Positions 37,537 through 51,400 of a stretch of 64,000 nucleotides of DNA are shown piece by piece. Within the stretch, counting starts at the first letter, position 1; every line of letters starts with the position of its first letter. Source of the DNA: Salvelinus alpinus (lineage: Eukaryota > Chordata > Actinopteri > Salmoniformes > Salmonidae); assembly GCF_045679555.1 (NCBI RefSeq), contig NC_092090.1, forward strand, positions 33,964,731 through 34,028,730, given 5' to 3'. Under the pieces are notes generated by a model that was not told where the DNA came from, searched no databases, and worked only from the letters and a program-made list of their open reading frames with translations. Position numbers and translations under genes: made by a program.

Positions 37537-38824
37537 TTAGGGCCTCTGACACCGCCTGGCATAGAGGTCCTGGATGTACTGGGCCATACGCACTACCCTC
37601 TGTAGTGACTTGCGGTTGGAGGCCGAGCAGTTGCCATACCAGGCAGTGATGCAACCCGTCAGGATGCTCTCGATGGTGCAGCTGTAAAAGCTTTTGAGAA
37701 TCTGAGAACCCATGCCAAGTCTCCTGAGGGGGAATAGATTTTGTTGTGCCTTCTTCACGACTGTCTTGGTGTGCTTGGACCATGTTAGTTTGTTGGTGAT
37801 GTGAACGCCAAGGAACTTGAAGCTCTCAACGTGCTCCACTACAGCCCCGTCGATGAGAATGGGGGCATGCTGGGTCCTCCTTTTCCTGTAGTCCACAATC
37901 ATCTCCTTTGTCTTGCTCACATTGAGGAAGAGGTTGTTGTCCTTGCACCACATGATCAGGTCTCGGGCCTCTTCCGAGGCTGTTTCATTGTTATCGGTGA
38001 TCAGGCCTACCACTGTTGTGTCATCAGCAAACGTAATTATGGTGTTGGAGTCGTGCCTGGCTGTGCAGTCATGAGTGAACAGGGAGTACAGGAGGGGACT
38101 GAGCGCACACCCCTGAGGGGACCCCGTGTTGAGGATCAGTGTGGCGGATGTGTTGTTACCTACTCTTACCACCTGGGGGTGGCCCGTCAGGAAGTCCAGG
38201 ATCCAGTTGCACAGGGAGGAGTTTAGTCCCAGGGTCCTTAGCGATGCGCTTTGAGGGCACTATGGTGTTGAATGCAGAGCTGTAGTCAATGAATAGCATT
38301 CTCACATAGGTGTTCCTTTTGTCCAGGTGTGAAAGGGCAGTGTGGAGTGCAATAGAGATTGCATCATCTGTGGATTTGGTGGTGCGGTATGCAAATTGGA
38401 GTGGGTCTACCGTTTCTGGGATAATGCTGTTGATGTGAGCCATAACCAGCCAACCCGTGCTACGGGTTGGTAGTCATTTAGGCACATTACCTTAGTGTTC
38501 TTGGCCACAGGTGGTCTGCTTGAAACATGTTGGTATTACAGACTCAGACAGGGAGAAGTTGAAAATGTCAGTGAAGACACTTGCCAGTTGGTAAGCGCAT
38601 GCTCGGAGTACACGTCCTGGTAATCCATCTGGCCCTGCAGCCTTGTGAATGTTGACCTGTTTAAAGGTCTTACTCACATCGGCTGCGGAGAGAGTGATTA
38701 CACAGTCGTCCGGAACAGCTGACGCTCTCATGCATGTTTCAGTGTTACTTGCCTCGAAGCGAGCATAGAAGTAATTTAGCTGTGCTTCCCTTTGTAGTCT
38801 GTAATAGTTTGCAGGCCCTGCCAC
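37537..38824 (-). pseudogene. LINE reverse transcriptase, broken
   Basis: The intact C-terminal piece (37537-38172) holds [18 protein letters not shown], the catalytic [10 protein letters not shown] box, [13 protein letters not shown] and the [14 protein letters not shown] segment. The palm piece with [18 protein letters not shown] and [13 protein letters not shown] is in another frame (38156-38443), and the fingers piece with KTFKQVNIHKAAGPDGLPGRVL in a third (38492-38824). RT copies the element's own RNA at the target site. Two or more frameshifts make it non-functional. Confidence 0.85.
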
Positions 38825-39035
38825 ATCTGACGAGCGTCGAAGCCGGTGTAGTATGATTCAGTCTTAGTCCTGTATTGACGCTTTGCCTGTTTGATGGTTC
38901 GTCGGAGGGCATAGTGGGATTTCTTATAAGCTTCCGGGTTAGAGTCCCGCTCCTTGAATGCGGCAGCGCTACCCTTTTGCTCAGTGCGAATGTTGCCTGT
39001 AATCCATGGCTTCTGGTTGGGGTATGTACGCACAG

Positions 39036-39719
39036 TCACTCGATGCACTTATTGATAAAGCCAGTGACTGATGTGGTGTACTCCTCAATGCTATCGGAAG
39101 AATCCCGGAACATATTCCAGTCTGTGCTAGCAAAACAGTCCTGTAGTTTAGCATCTGCTTCATCTGACAACTTTTTTATTGACTGATAAGCAGGAATCAG
39201 GAGGATAGAATTAAGGTCAGATTTGCCAAATGGAGGGCGGGGGAGAGCTTTGTATGCGTCTCTGTGTGTGGAGTAAAGGTGGGTTAGAATTTTTTTCCCT
39301 CTGGTTGCACATTTAACATGCTGATAGAAATGAGGTAAAACTGATTTAAGTTTCCCTGAATTAAAGTCCCCGGCCACTAGGAGTGCTGTCTCTGGACGAG
39401 CATTTTCCTGTTTGATTATGGCGCTATACAGCTCATTGAGTGCGGTTTTAGTGCCAGCATCTGTCTGTGGTGGTGTGTAGACAGCTATGAAAAATACAGA
39501 TGTAAACTCTCTAGGTAGATGGTGTGGTCTACAGCTTATCATAAGATACTCTACCTCAGGCGAGCAAAACCTCGAGACTTCCTTAGATATCGTGCACCAG
39601 CTGTTGTTTACATAAATGTATAGGCCCCTGCCCCGTGTCTTACCAGAGGCTGCTGTTCTGTCCTGCTGATAAAGTGTATAACCCGACAGCTGTATGTTCT
39701 TAATGTCGTCGTTCAGCAA
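39036..39719 (-). pseudogene. LINE apurinic-type endonuclease domain
   Basis: A 227-codon open frame with an exonuclease-endonuclease-phosphatase fold signature: [13 protein letters not shown], a [15 protein letters not shown] strand and the [12 protein letters not shown] catalytic loop. The usual second histidine/aspartate motif is not evident and the frame stops before the RT linker. It nicks target DNA in family members. Here it is part of the broken element. Confidence 0.75.
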
Positions 39720-40204
39720 CGACTCGGTAAAACATAAGATATTACAGTTTTTAATGTCCCGTTGGTAGGATAAACATGCTTTCAGTTCGTCCCATTTATT
39801 TTCCAGCTATTGAACATTAGCTAGCAGGACGGAGGGCAAGGTCAGTTTAGCCACTCGTTGTCTGATCCTCACAAGGCACCCTGATCTCTTTCCGCAAAAT
39901 CTTCACTTCCTCCTCCAGCGAATAACGGGGATCTGGGCCTGGTCGAGTGTCTGTATTATATCCCTCCCGTCCAACTCATTGAAGAAGATCTCTTCGTCCA
40001 GTTTGAGGTGAATAATCGCAGTTCTGATGTCCAGAGGCAATTTTCTGTCATCAGAGACAGTAGCAGCAACATCATGTACAAAGCAAGTTACGAACAACGT
40101 GAAAAAACAAACAAAATAGCATGGTTGGTTAAGAGCCGATAAGACGGCAGCCCTCCCATCGGCGCCATGTTAATGGATTATGGAGAGGTATAGAGATCAT
40201 CAGA

Positions 40205-40600
40205 TCACCCTTCTTCTATAACAGGGTTTTATAGAGTTTGGCCTGTGGGTGGTTTTATTTGGCCCCCAAATAAATCGTATTATTAGTATTATTTTTTAAA
40301 TTGCTGAATTTTCATTGTTGGACATAAAAGACTGTAAAAACACCAAGAAATCAGCTCCATCTGATTTTAATTGTGGAAATCTGTTCCCAACTATTCCCAC
40401 GCATAATAGAGAGATACGTGATTATTTACAAATGTAAGCAAGGTTTGAAATGATTGTTATAATCAAATATTATATCTGTTTGTGCGTCTAACGGTCAATT
40501 TGCAGTTTCCAAATGATTTGTAATTATTTTCCGACCCCCTGAACATCCGCTCAAGAAGAATTTGGCCAGCGGCTGAATCTAGTTAATGATCACTGCTCTA
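40205..40600. repeat. dispersed repeat, unclassified
   Basis: TTTATTTGGCCCCCAAATAAAT, GACATAAAAGACTGTAAAAACACC and TCAGCTCCATCTGATTTTAA blocks are ones I associate with a common salmonid repeat. The ends are not resolved. Confidence 0.4.
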
Positions 40601-41374
40601 TAATAACATCATGACCCCACATCCAGCCCTCTCGGCATCTGTGGATGTGGATGATGCAATCAGCAGCAATAACATCACTCCACTGATTCATGGGTAAAGC
40701 CATGGGATTAAACACAGAACCCAGGGCAGAAGGGTTCTCCTTCTCCTTACCTCATCGTCCAACAACAACAGCTCCCCTCCAGGCTCTCACCAGTCTCCAC
40801 TCTTCAGTCCCAGAGTGGGGCTTAAGGAGGGGCTTGGGGCTTGGCTGTCCACCAGAGGTCTGTTTGTGCCAACCAGGCTGGGGATTAGCTCTCTGCTCTT
40901 TGGGATTCTCTCAGGCCCCCAGGACAGGAACCCTCGTCTCTAGAGAGCGATAGAGAGATGGAGACACACAACAACAACAACAAAAACACATTCTCACATT
41001 CTCATTCCATCACTCTGGAGAACATCTGTGGACTACTTACTGTAAGTCTATGACAGTAAGCAGAACGTCCAAATAAACCAAGAGTGACGAGATAGCCATA
41101 GATGAGGTGAGTAACGTCTATTTGTAGATGCTGGTTTTCATGGTTAGCGTGTCAGTAAAATAAAAAGGAGTAACAGTCACCAGCATGTATCATATTATCT
41201 AACATGTCAGTGACTATGGGTGTTTATTGTATGTTCTGTATATGTTAATACACAAAACCCTGGAACCTACAGTGGAAGTCATTCTATCTGAGTGAGTATG
41301 TCAGATCATGTTGGCTTGGTTTTATTCAGCAGCGATGGGGCCATTAGTAAACACACATACGACCTGGGGCTGAA

Positions 41375-41670
41375 GGGGGGGGGGGGGGGGGGGGGAGAGC
41401 GAGAGAGAGATGGAAGGAGGGAGGGACTACAGGATGGAGGGAGGGAGAGATGGAGGGATGGATTGAGGGAAGGATGGATGGAGGACAGGAGAGAGGGAGG
41501 GATGGAAGGAGGGAGGGACTATGGGATGGATTGAGGGATGGAGATGGAGGGATGGATGGAAGGATGGAAGGAGGGAGGGACTACAGGATGGAGGGATGGA
41601 GAGATGAAAGAATAGAGGGAGGGAGGGAGGAACTATGGGATGGATTGAGGGAAGGATAGATGGAGGGAGG
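41375..41670 (+). repeat. poly-G (21) followed by GGGA/GGAT-rich purine repeat
   Basis: A G run at 41375-41395 leads into about 275 bp of degenerate GGAGGGAT-type units. All frames here (both strands) are repeat artefacts. Confidence 0.92.
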
Positions 41671-41692
41671 CAGTGCTTCATTTGTAAATCGT

Positions 41693-41780
41693 GAGGTCCC
41701 AGAACACATAGTGGGGGGTTTTATCCAGGGGGCTCTGAGGTCCCAGAACACATAGTGGGGGGTTTTATCCGGGGGGCTCT
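41693..41780 (+). repeat. 44-bp tandem duplication
   Basis: GAGGTCCCAGAACACATAGT-type units at 41693-41736 and 41737-41780 differ at one base; a partial diverged third follows. It lies in an unclassified dispersed repeat. Confidence 0.85.
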
Positions 41781-44700
41781 GAGGTATCGGAACACATTGA
41801 GAAAAAAAGTGTCCAACACAACATAGCAGCCAAGTAGCCTACTATCTATGGTGGTGAAACGGACAGCCCTCTCCAAGGTGCTAATTCATTCAAAGCATTT
41901 TAGACGTCACTGCAGTATGCACACATACTTGAGTATAGCTTCGGGGCTTACACAAGTCCCAATTTCTTATATCAATGAACAGCAAAAAAATTTGACGACA
42001 CTGCAGAACACCCACCATATGCACACATACGTACTCAGCTGTGGGGCTTATAAGACACAAATTTCATATAATTTTCAAGACATCAATGTAGCAGTAGAAC
42101 AAATATCACAATATCGGAATATAACTTCAAATAAGGAGGGAGGGAGAGGGAGGGAGGGAGGGGGGACTGGAGAGAGGGAGAGATGAAGGGATGAGAGGAA
42201 GTGTCCAGAGGTCACCCTGTGACTGATTCATTCCTCCTCAGACTGAGGGGATAAATAAATATATAAATGAAATGTGTAAGGTACATCTCTGTTGGAATCA
42301 GAACGCAGCCTATATCATCATGTCACTGGTGAGCCCCGCTTGCCAGGCCATGCTAATGCAATCACACTCCTGGGGACGAGGGTCTTCATCGGTTGGCAAT
42401 GGCCAACAAAGTGATATGTCACCGCAACTGAGGTGGTGGACTTAAGTTTTCAATTACGCATTCTGGAGATGTGGGTGGAAAATAAAAGAAGACAGACAGG
42501 GGGAATTTGCCAGGCAAGACGAGCGGGGGGCATGACATTCCCGTGGGACGTGGGGGGGGCTTTGTGGGGATTACAGTGTCTGTGGATGAGGAAGGCATTA
42601 GAGTGGAAACACAAGGCCAAGCGCCCCTGCAGGACAGGGAACAGTGGAGGAGGGTAAAGAAAAAGTGGCCACGCTCTGAAACTGATACAGCTGCATTCTC
42701 CTCTAAACATCACAGGGCCAGCTAACCCCTCCACACACTCCCCCCCCCAACCCCCCAAAGCCCTCCCCCGTTGTGATGTAAGACAGGGGCCTCATCCCAC
42801 CACTTTGTCTTCTGTGATTTATCAGAGAAAATGCCACTCCCTGTCCACCTTCACCTCCCCCCCCACCACATCCCCCTCCGTCCTCACCCCTCTAACTATT
42901 CCTCCCTATGCCCCCCCCACCCCCACTACACCCCACTCCATCCTCACTTCTTTAACTATCCCTCTCTATGCCCCACACCCCCCTATGTCCTCGCCCCTCA
43001 CCCCTCTAACTGTCCCTCCCTCTTCAACTGGCCCTGGAGACAGCTGGGCAAACACTGACCCGTATTGCCCCTTTATCCCCACAACCCCCAGATTCCCTGC
43101 TCGCTTCCCAGCCTCGCCCCCAGCCTCGCCCCTGGCTCCAGTCTCTACCTCGCCAGCCTAGCAACTGGGACAGTGGCCCACCCATGGCACCAGGGCTCTC
43201 TGTGGGACTATACACGTGAGACGCTGGAATTCTAAACACCCTAAGAGCTCTGGCAAACAGCAAAGGTCAGGCAGAGACACAGACACTGAAGCAGGGTCCA
43301 GAATCTGAATGTGTGTGAATCTGGCTGAAAATTCCATTCAGGCTACAGCCAGCGATAAGCAAAGATAGCAAGGGAGTGTGAGTTCTGCCACAGACAGTGA
43401 GAAGAAGATAGGAGGATGAGAAAAGACAAGCTGCCCTCTTTCCTCCTTTGTGGGAAGATGGGAAGATGAGGCGCTACATTGAGTAGGGTTAAGCGTGGTG
43501 TTCCTGCGGCTGTGTTTATCCAGTGGTGTGGAGAGCTCAGAGTATGGACGGCCTGCCACCTTGTCCTCTCCCCCAGGGCAAGGCAGAATGACACATTTTC
43601 ATGACAACTACACATGTGCACACAGTGAAATAGGATTACTGGAATAAAAACACTCCCCCCTCTCCTCTCTCCCCCTCCCTCTTTCTCTCTCTCTCACTCT
43701 CTCTCTCCCTCTTTCTCCCTCTCTCTCACCCTCCCTCCCTCCTCTCTCTCTCTCTCTCTCATTCTCATTCCTCCCCTATCATCATTTATGCTATTTTTGT
43801 CCGTACAAATTCCCCTACCTCTCTGCATCGCTCTCCTCCCAATCTAGCTGTATGTTCTCTTTGTCTGTACACATCCCTTTCTATTCCAGCATCTCTCCCT
43901 CTATCTTTCTCTCTAATGCTGATGAATGCACACATTATCCCTGTACAGAAATGAAAGACAGAAAAGAATAAGGAGGGCAAATGGTGAAGCGCTAATGATG
44001 TGCTGTACTATACCTGCAGTAGTCATTATCTAAAGTGGCAGTAGATAAAAGAGCTGAGGCTTGACCAAGATGTTACTTAGTCAAGTAGAGTTCCACAGAG
44101 CTTTGTTTCTGTCAGTGACTAACATGGTGCATGGCTTAAACTGGTACACATTTGAAGAGAGAAACTCTAACACACACACGCAAACACTAACACAGATACA
44201 CACACACATTCACAAGCACCCCCCCCCCCCCCCCCCCGCTCCATTCCCCAGTGGTTTCAGTAATTAACCCCGCGCAGTGCTTATACAGGCTTATATAGTC
44301 TGTGAAGTACACATTTACATACATAATACTCGGAGCTCTGCATCGGTTCCACCCAACAAAACTGTCCTGATGCCTGATGCTTGTCTTTTAAAGCATGAGC
44401 ATTAAAGTGAGAGAATGGGGCTCAGAAACGCCTGCCGCGGCTACAGTGCTCTGGCAATGCAAACAGAAAACTGGCCAGTGTATAGGCTAGGCTAGCATAG
44501 TACAGACTAGCAGCCTGCCTGCCATCCCATCCTCTAATTGACAGCTATAGCAAGGATCATTAGCGCCATGACGAGTCTGAAGGAGACACGAAAGTGGCTT
44601 CATTCGAGACACTGACCTGTAGTCAGGCACCATGCAGCAGCAACGGACCGATCGACGACAACACCACAGCACCTGACAAACACAGGCCACTGCTAAATAT

Positions 44701-45496
44701 AGACCTGCGAATTAGGGCTGCCTCTGTGTACATTTACTTCTATCTTAATTATAAGGCTCACACAGAGACGAGGGCAGTATAACCCCATATTGGGCAGGAT
44801 CTGAAGCGGTCTAGGAGGTAATTTGAGAGAGACTTTTCAATCTCATTTTGACCATTTACATGGCACAGAACATGAAGGCACTGGTATAGTTTCTAATTAG
44901 CTAACACACAATGATACTTCTAAGGACTGGATAGCCATAAAAATGATAATTTCAATCAACCTTGAGGACAACATTTTACTTTTTCAACTAGCTATATAAA
45001 ATAATAGAAAAATCCCATTTCCCCAAATATAGATTATTTTAATTAGACCAGGAGCCACCCAGCAGTACGATCAGATCAAATCTGTTGCTTCCCTCCAAGT
45101 CTCCCCTGTGCAACCAGCACACCATCACACAAACTGAGCCAATCGTTCAACCAAGCACAGCGGCTTTCACAACACAGCTGAGGGGTGGTGGTGATGGTGG
45201 TGGCCATGATCCTGCTCAAAAACAAAGCTGCTCCGTCAGGTGAAATAGGTCAGGTAGCCATTTTCTCCTGGGAGGGAGATAGACTCTCTCACACTGCCTC
45301 TCCTCTCCTCCACCGGTAGCCTAGCGAGTGTGTCAGTGTGTGAGCCGCTGCTCTGGGGTCTAATTAATGCAGCACACTGTGCACCCATATGGCTACATGT
45401 GATTAAACAGATCGAAAAGAGAAGAGAGAGAGTTAACCACATGGGTCCCCATCTCCCTCTTTCTGTCCATGCAGCCAGGATTGCTGCGTTAGCTTG

Positions 45497-45609
<113 letters not shown>

Positions 45610-46103
45610 GGGGCTAAGACAGTGATTCGACCTTGACACAAAGGAGTTTGATTAGACCCAGGGAAATCAATACTGAAAATGTTCAAGTCAGTCAAACATA
45701 CAATTAATTATATATTTTGTCATGTCATTATGCCCAAGCTATTTTTCATCTCCAAGGCCAAAGCAAGGTAAATATGTATTTGTCTTTTCCTGTGGGGACA
45801 AAGGCTGCATGCGTCTCTCAGCCAGCTGAGCAGGCTGGGGCTCCGTCTCTATCTCCCAGCTATTACTGGTGCCATGGCTGCTGGCTTTCTCTCTGTGTGC
45901 ATGTGTTTGATTAGGGAGGGGCTCCCTGGGCTCACGGATGGGTGCTTTTGGAGATGTCATTTCTCTTCCTCCTCCTCCTCCTCCTCCCCTCCCAGCTTCC
46001 CTCTCTCTCTCTCCCCTCTTTGTCCTGCTTCACACATCTCAGGCATCAGGCGCTCTGGGGATGCGACATCTCTGCCTGCCTGCCTGTCCAATGAAAGCAG
46101 CTC

Positions 46104-46327
46104 CCCTTCCTTCCTTCCTTCCTTCCTTCCTTCCTTCCTTCCTTCCTTCCTTCCTTCCTTCCTTCCTTCCTTCCTTCCTTCCTTCCTTCCTTCCTTCCTT
46201 CCTTCCTTCCTTCCTTCCTTCCTTCCTTCCTTCCTTCCTTCCTTCCTTCCTTCCTTCCTTCCTTCCTTCCTTCCTTCCTTCCTCCCTCCCTCCCTCCCTC
46301 CCTCCCTTCCTTCCTTCCTTCCTTCCT
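46104..46327 (+). repeat. (CCTT)n microsatellite with a (CCCT)n core
   Basis: About 220 bp of CCTT with a CCCT variant block near 46281-46306. The Ser-Phe-Leu-Pro and Lys-Glu-Gly-Arg frames across it are artefacts. Confidence 0.98.
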
Positions 46328-46381
46328 TTCCTTTTCTTTCTTTCTTCAGGGGCTGATGTGTGTGTACTATATGTGTGTGGA

Positions 46382-46434
46382 GGAGAGGGAGAGGGAGAGG
46401 GAGAGGGAGAGGGAGAGGGAGAGGGAGAGGGAGA
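46382..46434 (+). repeat. (GGGAGA)n repeat
   Basis: About eight to nine GGGAGA units, 50 bp after the CCTT array. Confidence 0.95.
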
Positions 46435-47502
46435 AATATATGGAGAGGGAGGGAGGGAGAGAGAAAGAGATAAGTGCATGTGTCAGAGATATGATTCCAT
46501 ATCTGTGCATGTGAGACATTCACTCACTGCCACTGAAAAGGTCACCATATTTATTTCCGGCAAATACATAGAAATGTGTTATAGGGGCAGCCATTTTACT
46601 CCTTCATAGCAATTCCCCCTGCACGGTCTGCAATTACACCAGTCCTCCTTTCTGGGGAGAAGCAGTCACTCCATTAATGCGTTCAGTGCCACGTCTCCTG
46701 TGGCCTCCCAAAGTTAATGCATACATCCTCCATCACACACGACACAATGTGAGCTAGCACTGAAATCCTGTATGACTCCACCATGACCAAAGGGAAGACA
46801 TGTCAGTCCAGCACCATCCGAAGGGGATGGGAAGGGTAGCAGTCAAAATGACTGTAAATCCTCTATGCTTAGTATGAGGCCGTTCCAGAATTTTCAAAAC
46901 ACCACCCCTACAATTAGAAAAATACACAAAAATACACACAAAGACAAACAGAGGACCCACTCTAAAACCAGAGGAGCTGACAAGATGGTTTTGATTATTT
47001 GCGATGTGTGAGGAGGTACGTTTCCCCCTTCACAGTCACCTGGGAAGAGTGTTACGGCTGGGAAATCTGGAAGCAGTAAAAAAAGCAGAAAACTTCAGAG
47101 GGAGGCGGGCATGAAAGTTGGCTGGTCTGACCTGTGACCCCGTTCTCTCTCAACTGCTCCCTTTGAGCTGCTAAAAGGCGTGCGTTGTGAGAATCCAAAA
47201 GACAGCTGCGCCCCCCTTTCTTGAAGCGCTCTTGGGGAGTGCAGAGGTCCCCCTCTCTCAGTTCGGGCCTAAATGATGTGGGGTCAGGGGGGGCTGGTTG
47301 ACCCCCAGTGGAGGTGGTCCGGCCGTGGCCGGGGATAGAGTTTCACTGGTTTATATGGCCAGTCTGGGCCACTCTGCTCAGCTCTGTGCTGTTATGTGGT
47401 TGAGGGGCCATCCATCCTGCCTTTGAACACAGCTCCCTTTTTTCTCTGATTTACTATCGCAAGAGATAATGAAGAAACCAGCGCCGCAGGGCTCTCTCTC
47501 AT

Positions 47503-48060
47503 ACACTCTCTCTCACACACACTCTCTCTCACACACACTCTCATACACTCTCTCTCACACACATTCTCTCTCACACACACTCTCTCTCTCACACACACTC
47601 TCTCACACACTCTCTCTCTCACACACACACTCTCTCACACACTCTCTCTCACACACACTCTCTCTCATACACTCTCTCACACACACTCTCTCTCATACAC
47701 TCTCTCTCACACACACTCTCATACACTCTCTCTCACACACACTCACACACTCTCTCGCACACACACTCTCTCTCACACACACTCTCTCTCACACACACTC
47801 TCTCTCATACACTCTCTCTCACACACACTCTCATACACTCTCTCTCACACACACTCACACACTCTCTCTCACACACACTCTCTCTCACACACACTCTCTC
47901 TCACACACACTCTCTCTCACACACTCTCTCTCACACACACTCACACACTCTCTCTCACACACACTCTCATACACTCTCTCACACACTCTCTCACACACAC
48001 TCTCTCTCACACACACTCTCTCACACACTCTCGCTCACACACACTTACAGTTACACACAC
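47503..48060 (+). repeat. CT/CA compound minisatellite
   Basis: Irregular array of (CT)n(CA)n blocks such as CTCTCTCACACACA, with CATACA and TCGCAC variants, about 560 bp. It is followed to about 48240 by CACA-rich sequence. The long Ser/His/Thr/Leu frame over it is an artefact. Confidence 0.95.
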
Positions 48061-48254
48061 ACAGATTCACATACACACCACACACAGTCACCTGTATGCA
48101 AGCACACACACACACACTTACACATACACACCACACACAGATACACACATACACGTACACACCACACAGATACATGTAAACGCCACACAGATACATACAC
48201 ACTGCACACAGATACACATACACAACACAGACACACACATATACAATGTCATCA

Positions 48255-48432
48255 TCACAGGAGGCTGCTGAGGGGAGAACGGCCATAATAATGGCTGGAA
48301 CGGAGCAGATGGAATGGCATCAAACACCTGGAAACCATGTATTTGATGTATTTGAAACCATTCCACCAATTCCGCTCCAGCCATTACAACGAGCCCATCC
48401 TCCCCAATGAAGGTGACACCAGCCTCCTGTGA
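48255..48432. mobile_element. fold-back MITE, 178 bp
   Basis: TCACAGGAGGCTG at the left pairs with CAGCCTCCTGTGA at the right. Inner segments such as GGCTGGAACGGAGCAGATGG and CCAATTCCGCTCCAGCC also pair. A very common salmonid palindrome. Confidence 0.82.
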
Positions 48433-51400
48433 CTGCAACATATACGACAGTCACATGTGTGTGTGTGTATGTGTGTGTGTGTGTGTGTGCTGCATGGACA
48501 AGTTAATCTCATACCTCATATCTCTAGTTGAAACAATGGCGTAGTTTCAAGGTTACAATCAAATGCACTAAGATCAATGTTATTCATAGTGCTGTTATTG
48601 ATCTCATGCATCGGGGAGCGAGGCAGAGTCAGGGTGCCTCAGATTACAGGGGCATTCACATGCATTTCATACTGTACTATACCCAGGGGGGCCCACTGAG
48701 CCAGCCCATACTGACAAACAGGACTGTTAATGTCATTACTGGGACAGCGTGGCAGTGTGAGACTGCACTGTGGGGCTTAGGGAACATACATGTACATACA
48801 CACAAATAGCAGACCACTTTAGACTAATATAGTGTACACACTAGCGATGGGGGAAAAAATCTATGTAGTTACATATCTGGACCTTATTTTTGACGATATA
48901 TCGTATCGTTTTGACAATACATATAGAATCGTGAGAATCGCAATACATACCGTATCGGCACCTAAGTATCATGATAATATGGTATTGTGAGGTCCCTGGC
49001 TATTCCCAGCCCTAGTACACACAGTTACTGCCACGTGAAGACGTACATGTTTTACCAAAGTAAATAACGACACACACTTTTTACTGGTCATCCATGGCTT
49101 AACCGGATACATTATGGATATCCCCTTGGTACTGAAAAGTAAGGGATTCTAAAAGTTTAGGATTACGGTAACAATATGTTCCGATTCAGAATTTAGAATT
49201 AGGATTAAGGAGTGGAGTGTAAAGAAGGTGTTGAATTAGATAGAGAGGTTTTGGTGCTGGTTTTCTCTCCAGGATTTACATTTAAGCAAGTGAACTGGAT
49301 GATGAAACTAGTATTGAAACAGGCTTCAGAATATAATTCACAGCCCAAATAAGCGAGATGCAGAGAGAGTTTGATTTAGATTCCTAGTCTTTCTTAAAGC
49401 CTGACTATCTTGGATTGGCGGTGGTTCGAAATCCGTCAGCATTTCCCATCGACAGAACAACCAGTATCCTGTTCAATAGTCCCAGACTTCACCTGCAGCC
49501 TTAACGTGGTAAACACTGCACATGGCATGTTGTGCAGTACCAAGGACACAATCTGCATACGGTAATGAGTGTATTATAAACCAACGACATGAATGGGGTT
49601 CATCATGGTAGAATGTGAGGCATTGTAGGATGCAGCTTCGATGTACTGTAAGGCTACTGTAGGGTTAACCTTGTGTTTCCTTTTTCTGCTATGCCTTATT
49701 TAACCTGATGTGTCATGAGCGTGAATGTGCTTTTGATGAAGGCCGTCAATTTCTTAATTATAATATGTGAGACAAATGTGAAGATAATTGTGTCGCCAAA
49801 ACAACCACGCGCCCATGCACACACATCCATGCACACACATCCATGCACACACATCCACACGCAGAGTAAGAGACACTTCACACCTGTCATTTTAATTACT
49901 AGAGCTAGTTTATTAACATTGCTGTTGTCGTCTTTTGCCTTTAATCAGCGTGGCACAATGACTTCTAAAACAATACAAACCACTAAAAAATATCTAGTCT
50001 GTCTTTATACACATATACACATACATACAGTATTATACATATGTATACACATGTGAATCACGACCAACCATCACGACCAACTACAGATACTGTATCATAG
50101 AGAACACACATTTGTGGACACATAAAAGTGATCCCTGATGGGAAAAATGATCTAAAATCTCTTAAAATCATTTCATATTGACCTGAATTTGATTGTGGGA
50201 TACTTGGGCAGGCAGAGGCACTGACCTCAGCAGACATATAGACAGACAGATAGACAGACAGACATATATACAGACAGACATACAGACATACAGACATATA
50301 GACAGACATACAGACAGACAGACAGATAGACAGACAGACATACATACATACAGACAGACATACATACAGACAGACATACATACAGACAGACATATAGACA
50401 TACAGACATATAGACAGACATACATACAGACAGACATATAGACATACAGACATATAGACAGACATACATACAGACAGACATATAGACAGACAGACAGACA
50501 GACATATAGACAGACAGACGTATAGACCGACAGACAGACAGATGTGACTGAACAGCTCCCCACAGACAATATGCAGCTGATTATACTATACTGTACAGGT
50601 TTGTGCTCTCTTAGTTCCTTCTCCATAGCCTGGCTATTCTCATCACACCAGCTCTGTCCCTATATCAAACCCAACACAAGCACTAAAAACCAAGGCGCCT
50701 TTCCCCCCCATTAAAAGTACAGTGAGGCTATAGAAACTGGCTGGGCACTGTATTTGGCATTTGGTTTAGGTTAGCACCCTGGCAGCGATACCATAACCCA
50801 ATGGCATGGTAGTAGCAGTAGCAACAATGACTTTGACAGTCACACGCATAATAACTGTATGAGAAAGCCTTTTCCTCTTGCCCTGTGCGATGTACCTGGT
50901 GGCTTCTACAGGAAGTGACAAGACTCTGCAGAGAATGCCACAGGTTTTGTGAGGAAGTGAGGAGGGATACAGTCAGTATTGTCAACCAAACTGGGTAAGA
51001 GGAGATCAAATATGACAATAATACCACCTGTGTAAGCTCAACTGTAGCTACAATAAGTTTACCTGGAGATACAAGCAGCTCTTGTATCCCTGCTGATGCA
51101 GTAATAACGCAGGTCTGTATTGTAGATTACAGCGCTACAGCTGTGCATACGTTGTGTGTATTTCCATAAACGCATGCTTCTCTAAGCACAGCTTTAACAT
51201 GAAAACATGTTAATAAACGTTTGTACGGAAAGGTTCACGCTTTATTGTCTCCACTGTTCAATGATCATGAACTCGATTTTACGGTTTGACTGTGAATCAA
51301 TTACATCTCTTAGTGGTGGAAAGTGATCAAACAAGACAAAGTGAGCTATAATAACAGGTAAGAGTGTCATGACGATATGAAGATGATCAACAAGCAGTCA

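Larger units (their letters stand above)
37029..40172 (-). mobile_element. near full-length LINE (jockey/L2-like), inactive
   Basis: Minus-strand non-LTR retrotransposon of about 3.1 kb. From 5' (right) to 3' (left): a leader from about 40172, an apurinic endonuclease (39036-39719), a linker, the reverse transcriptase (37537-38443) and a 3' region ending at TTGTCACATGCGCCGAATAC with an (ATTTG)n-like tail (AAATCAAATCAAAT at 37037-37052 on the plus strand). Short 3' copies of the same family are at 25 kb and 62.3 kb. Frameshifts and stops separate the domains. Confidence 0.82.

Noticed and set aside
45874..46609. Ser-Phe-Leu-Pro and Lys-Glu-Gly-Arg frames up to 223 codons
   Set aside because: Artefacts of the CCTT tetranucleotide array, with no splice context or domain.
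47469..48179. 236-codon Ser/His/Thr/Leu frame
   Set aside because: Pure translation of a CT/CA compound repeat.
50058..50626. Frames of CLYVCLSVC type on the minus strand
   Set aside because: Translation of the GACA/TACA tetranucleotide array.
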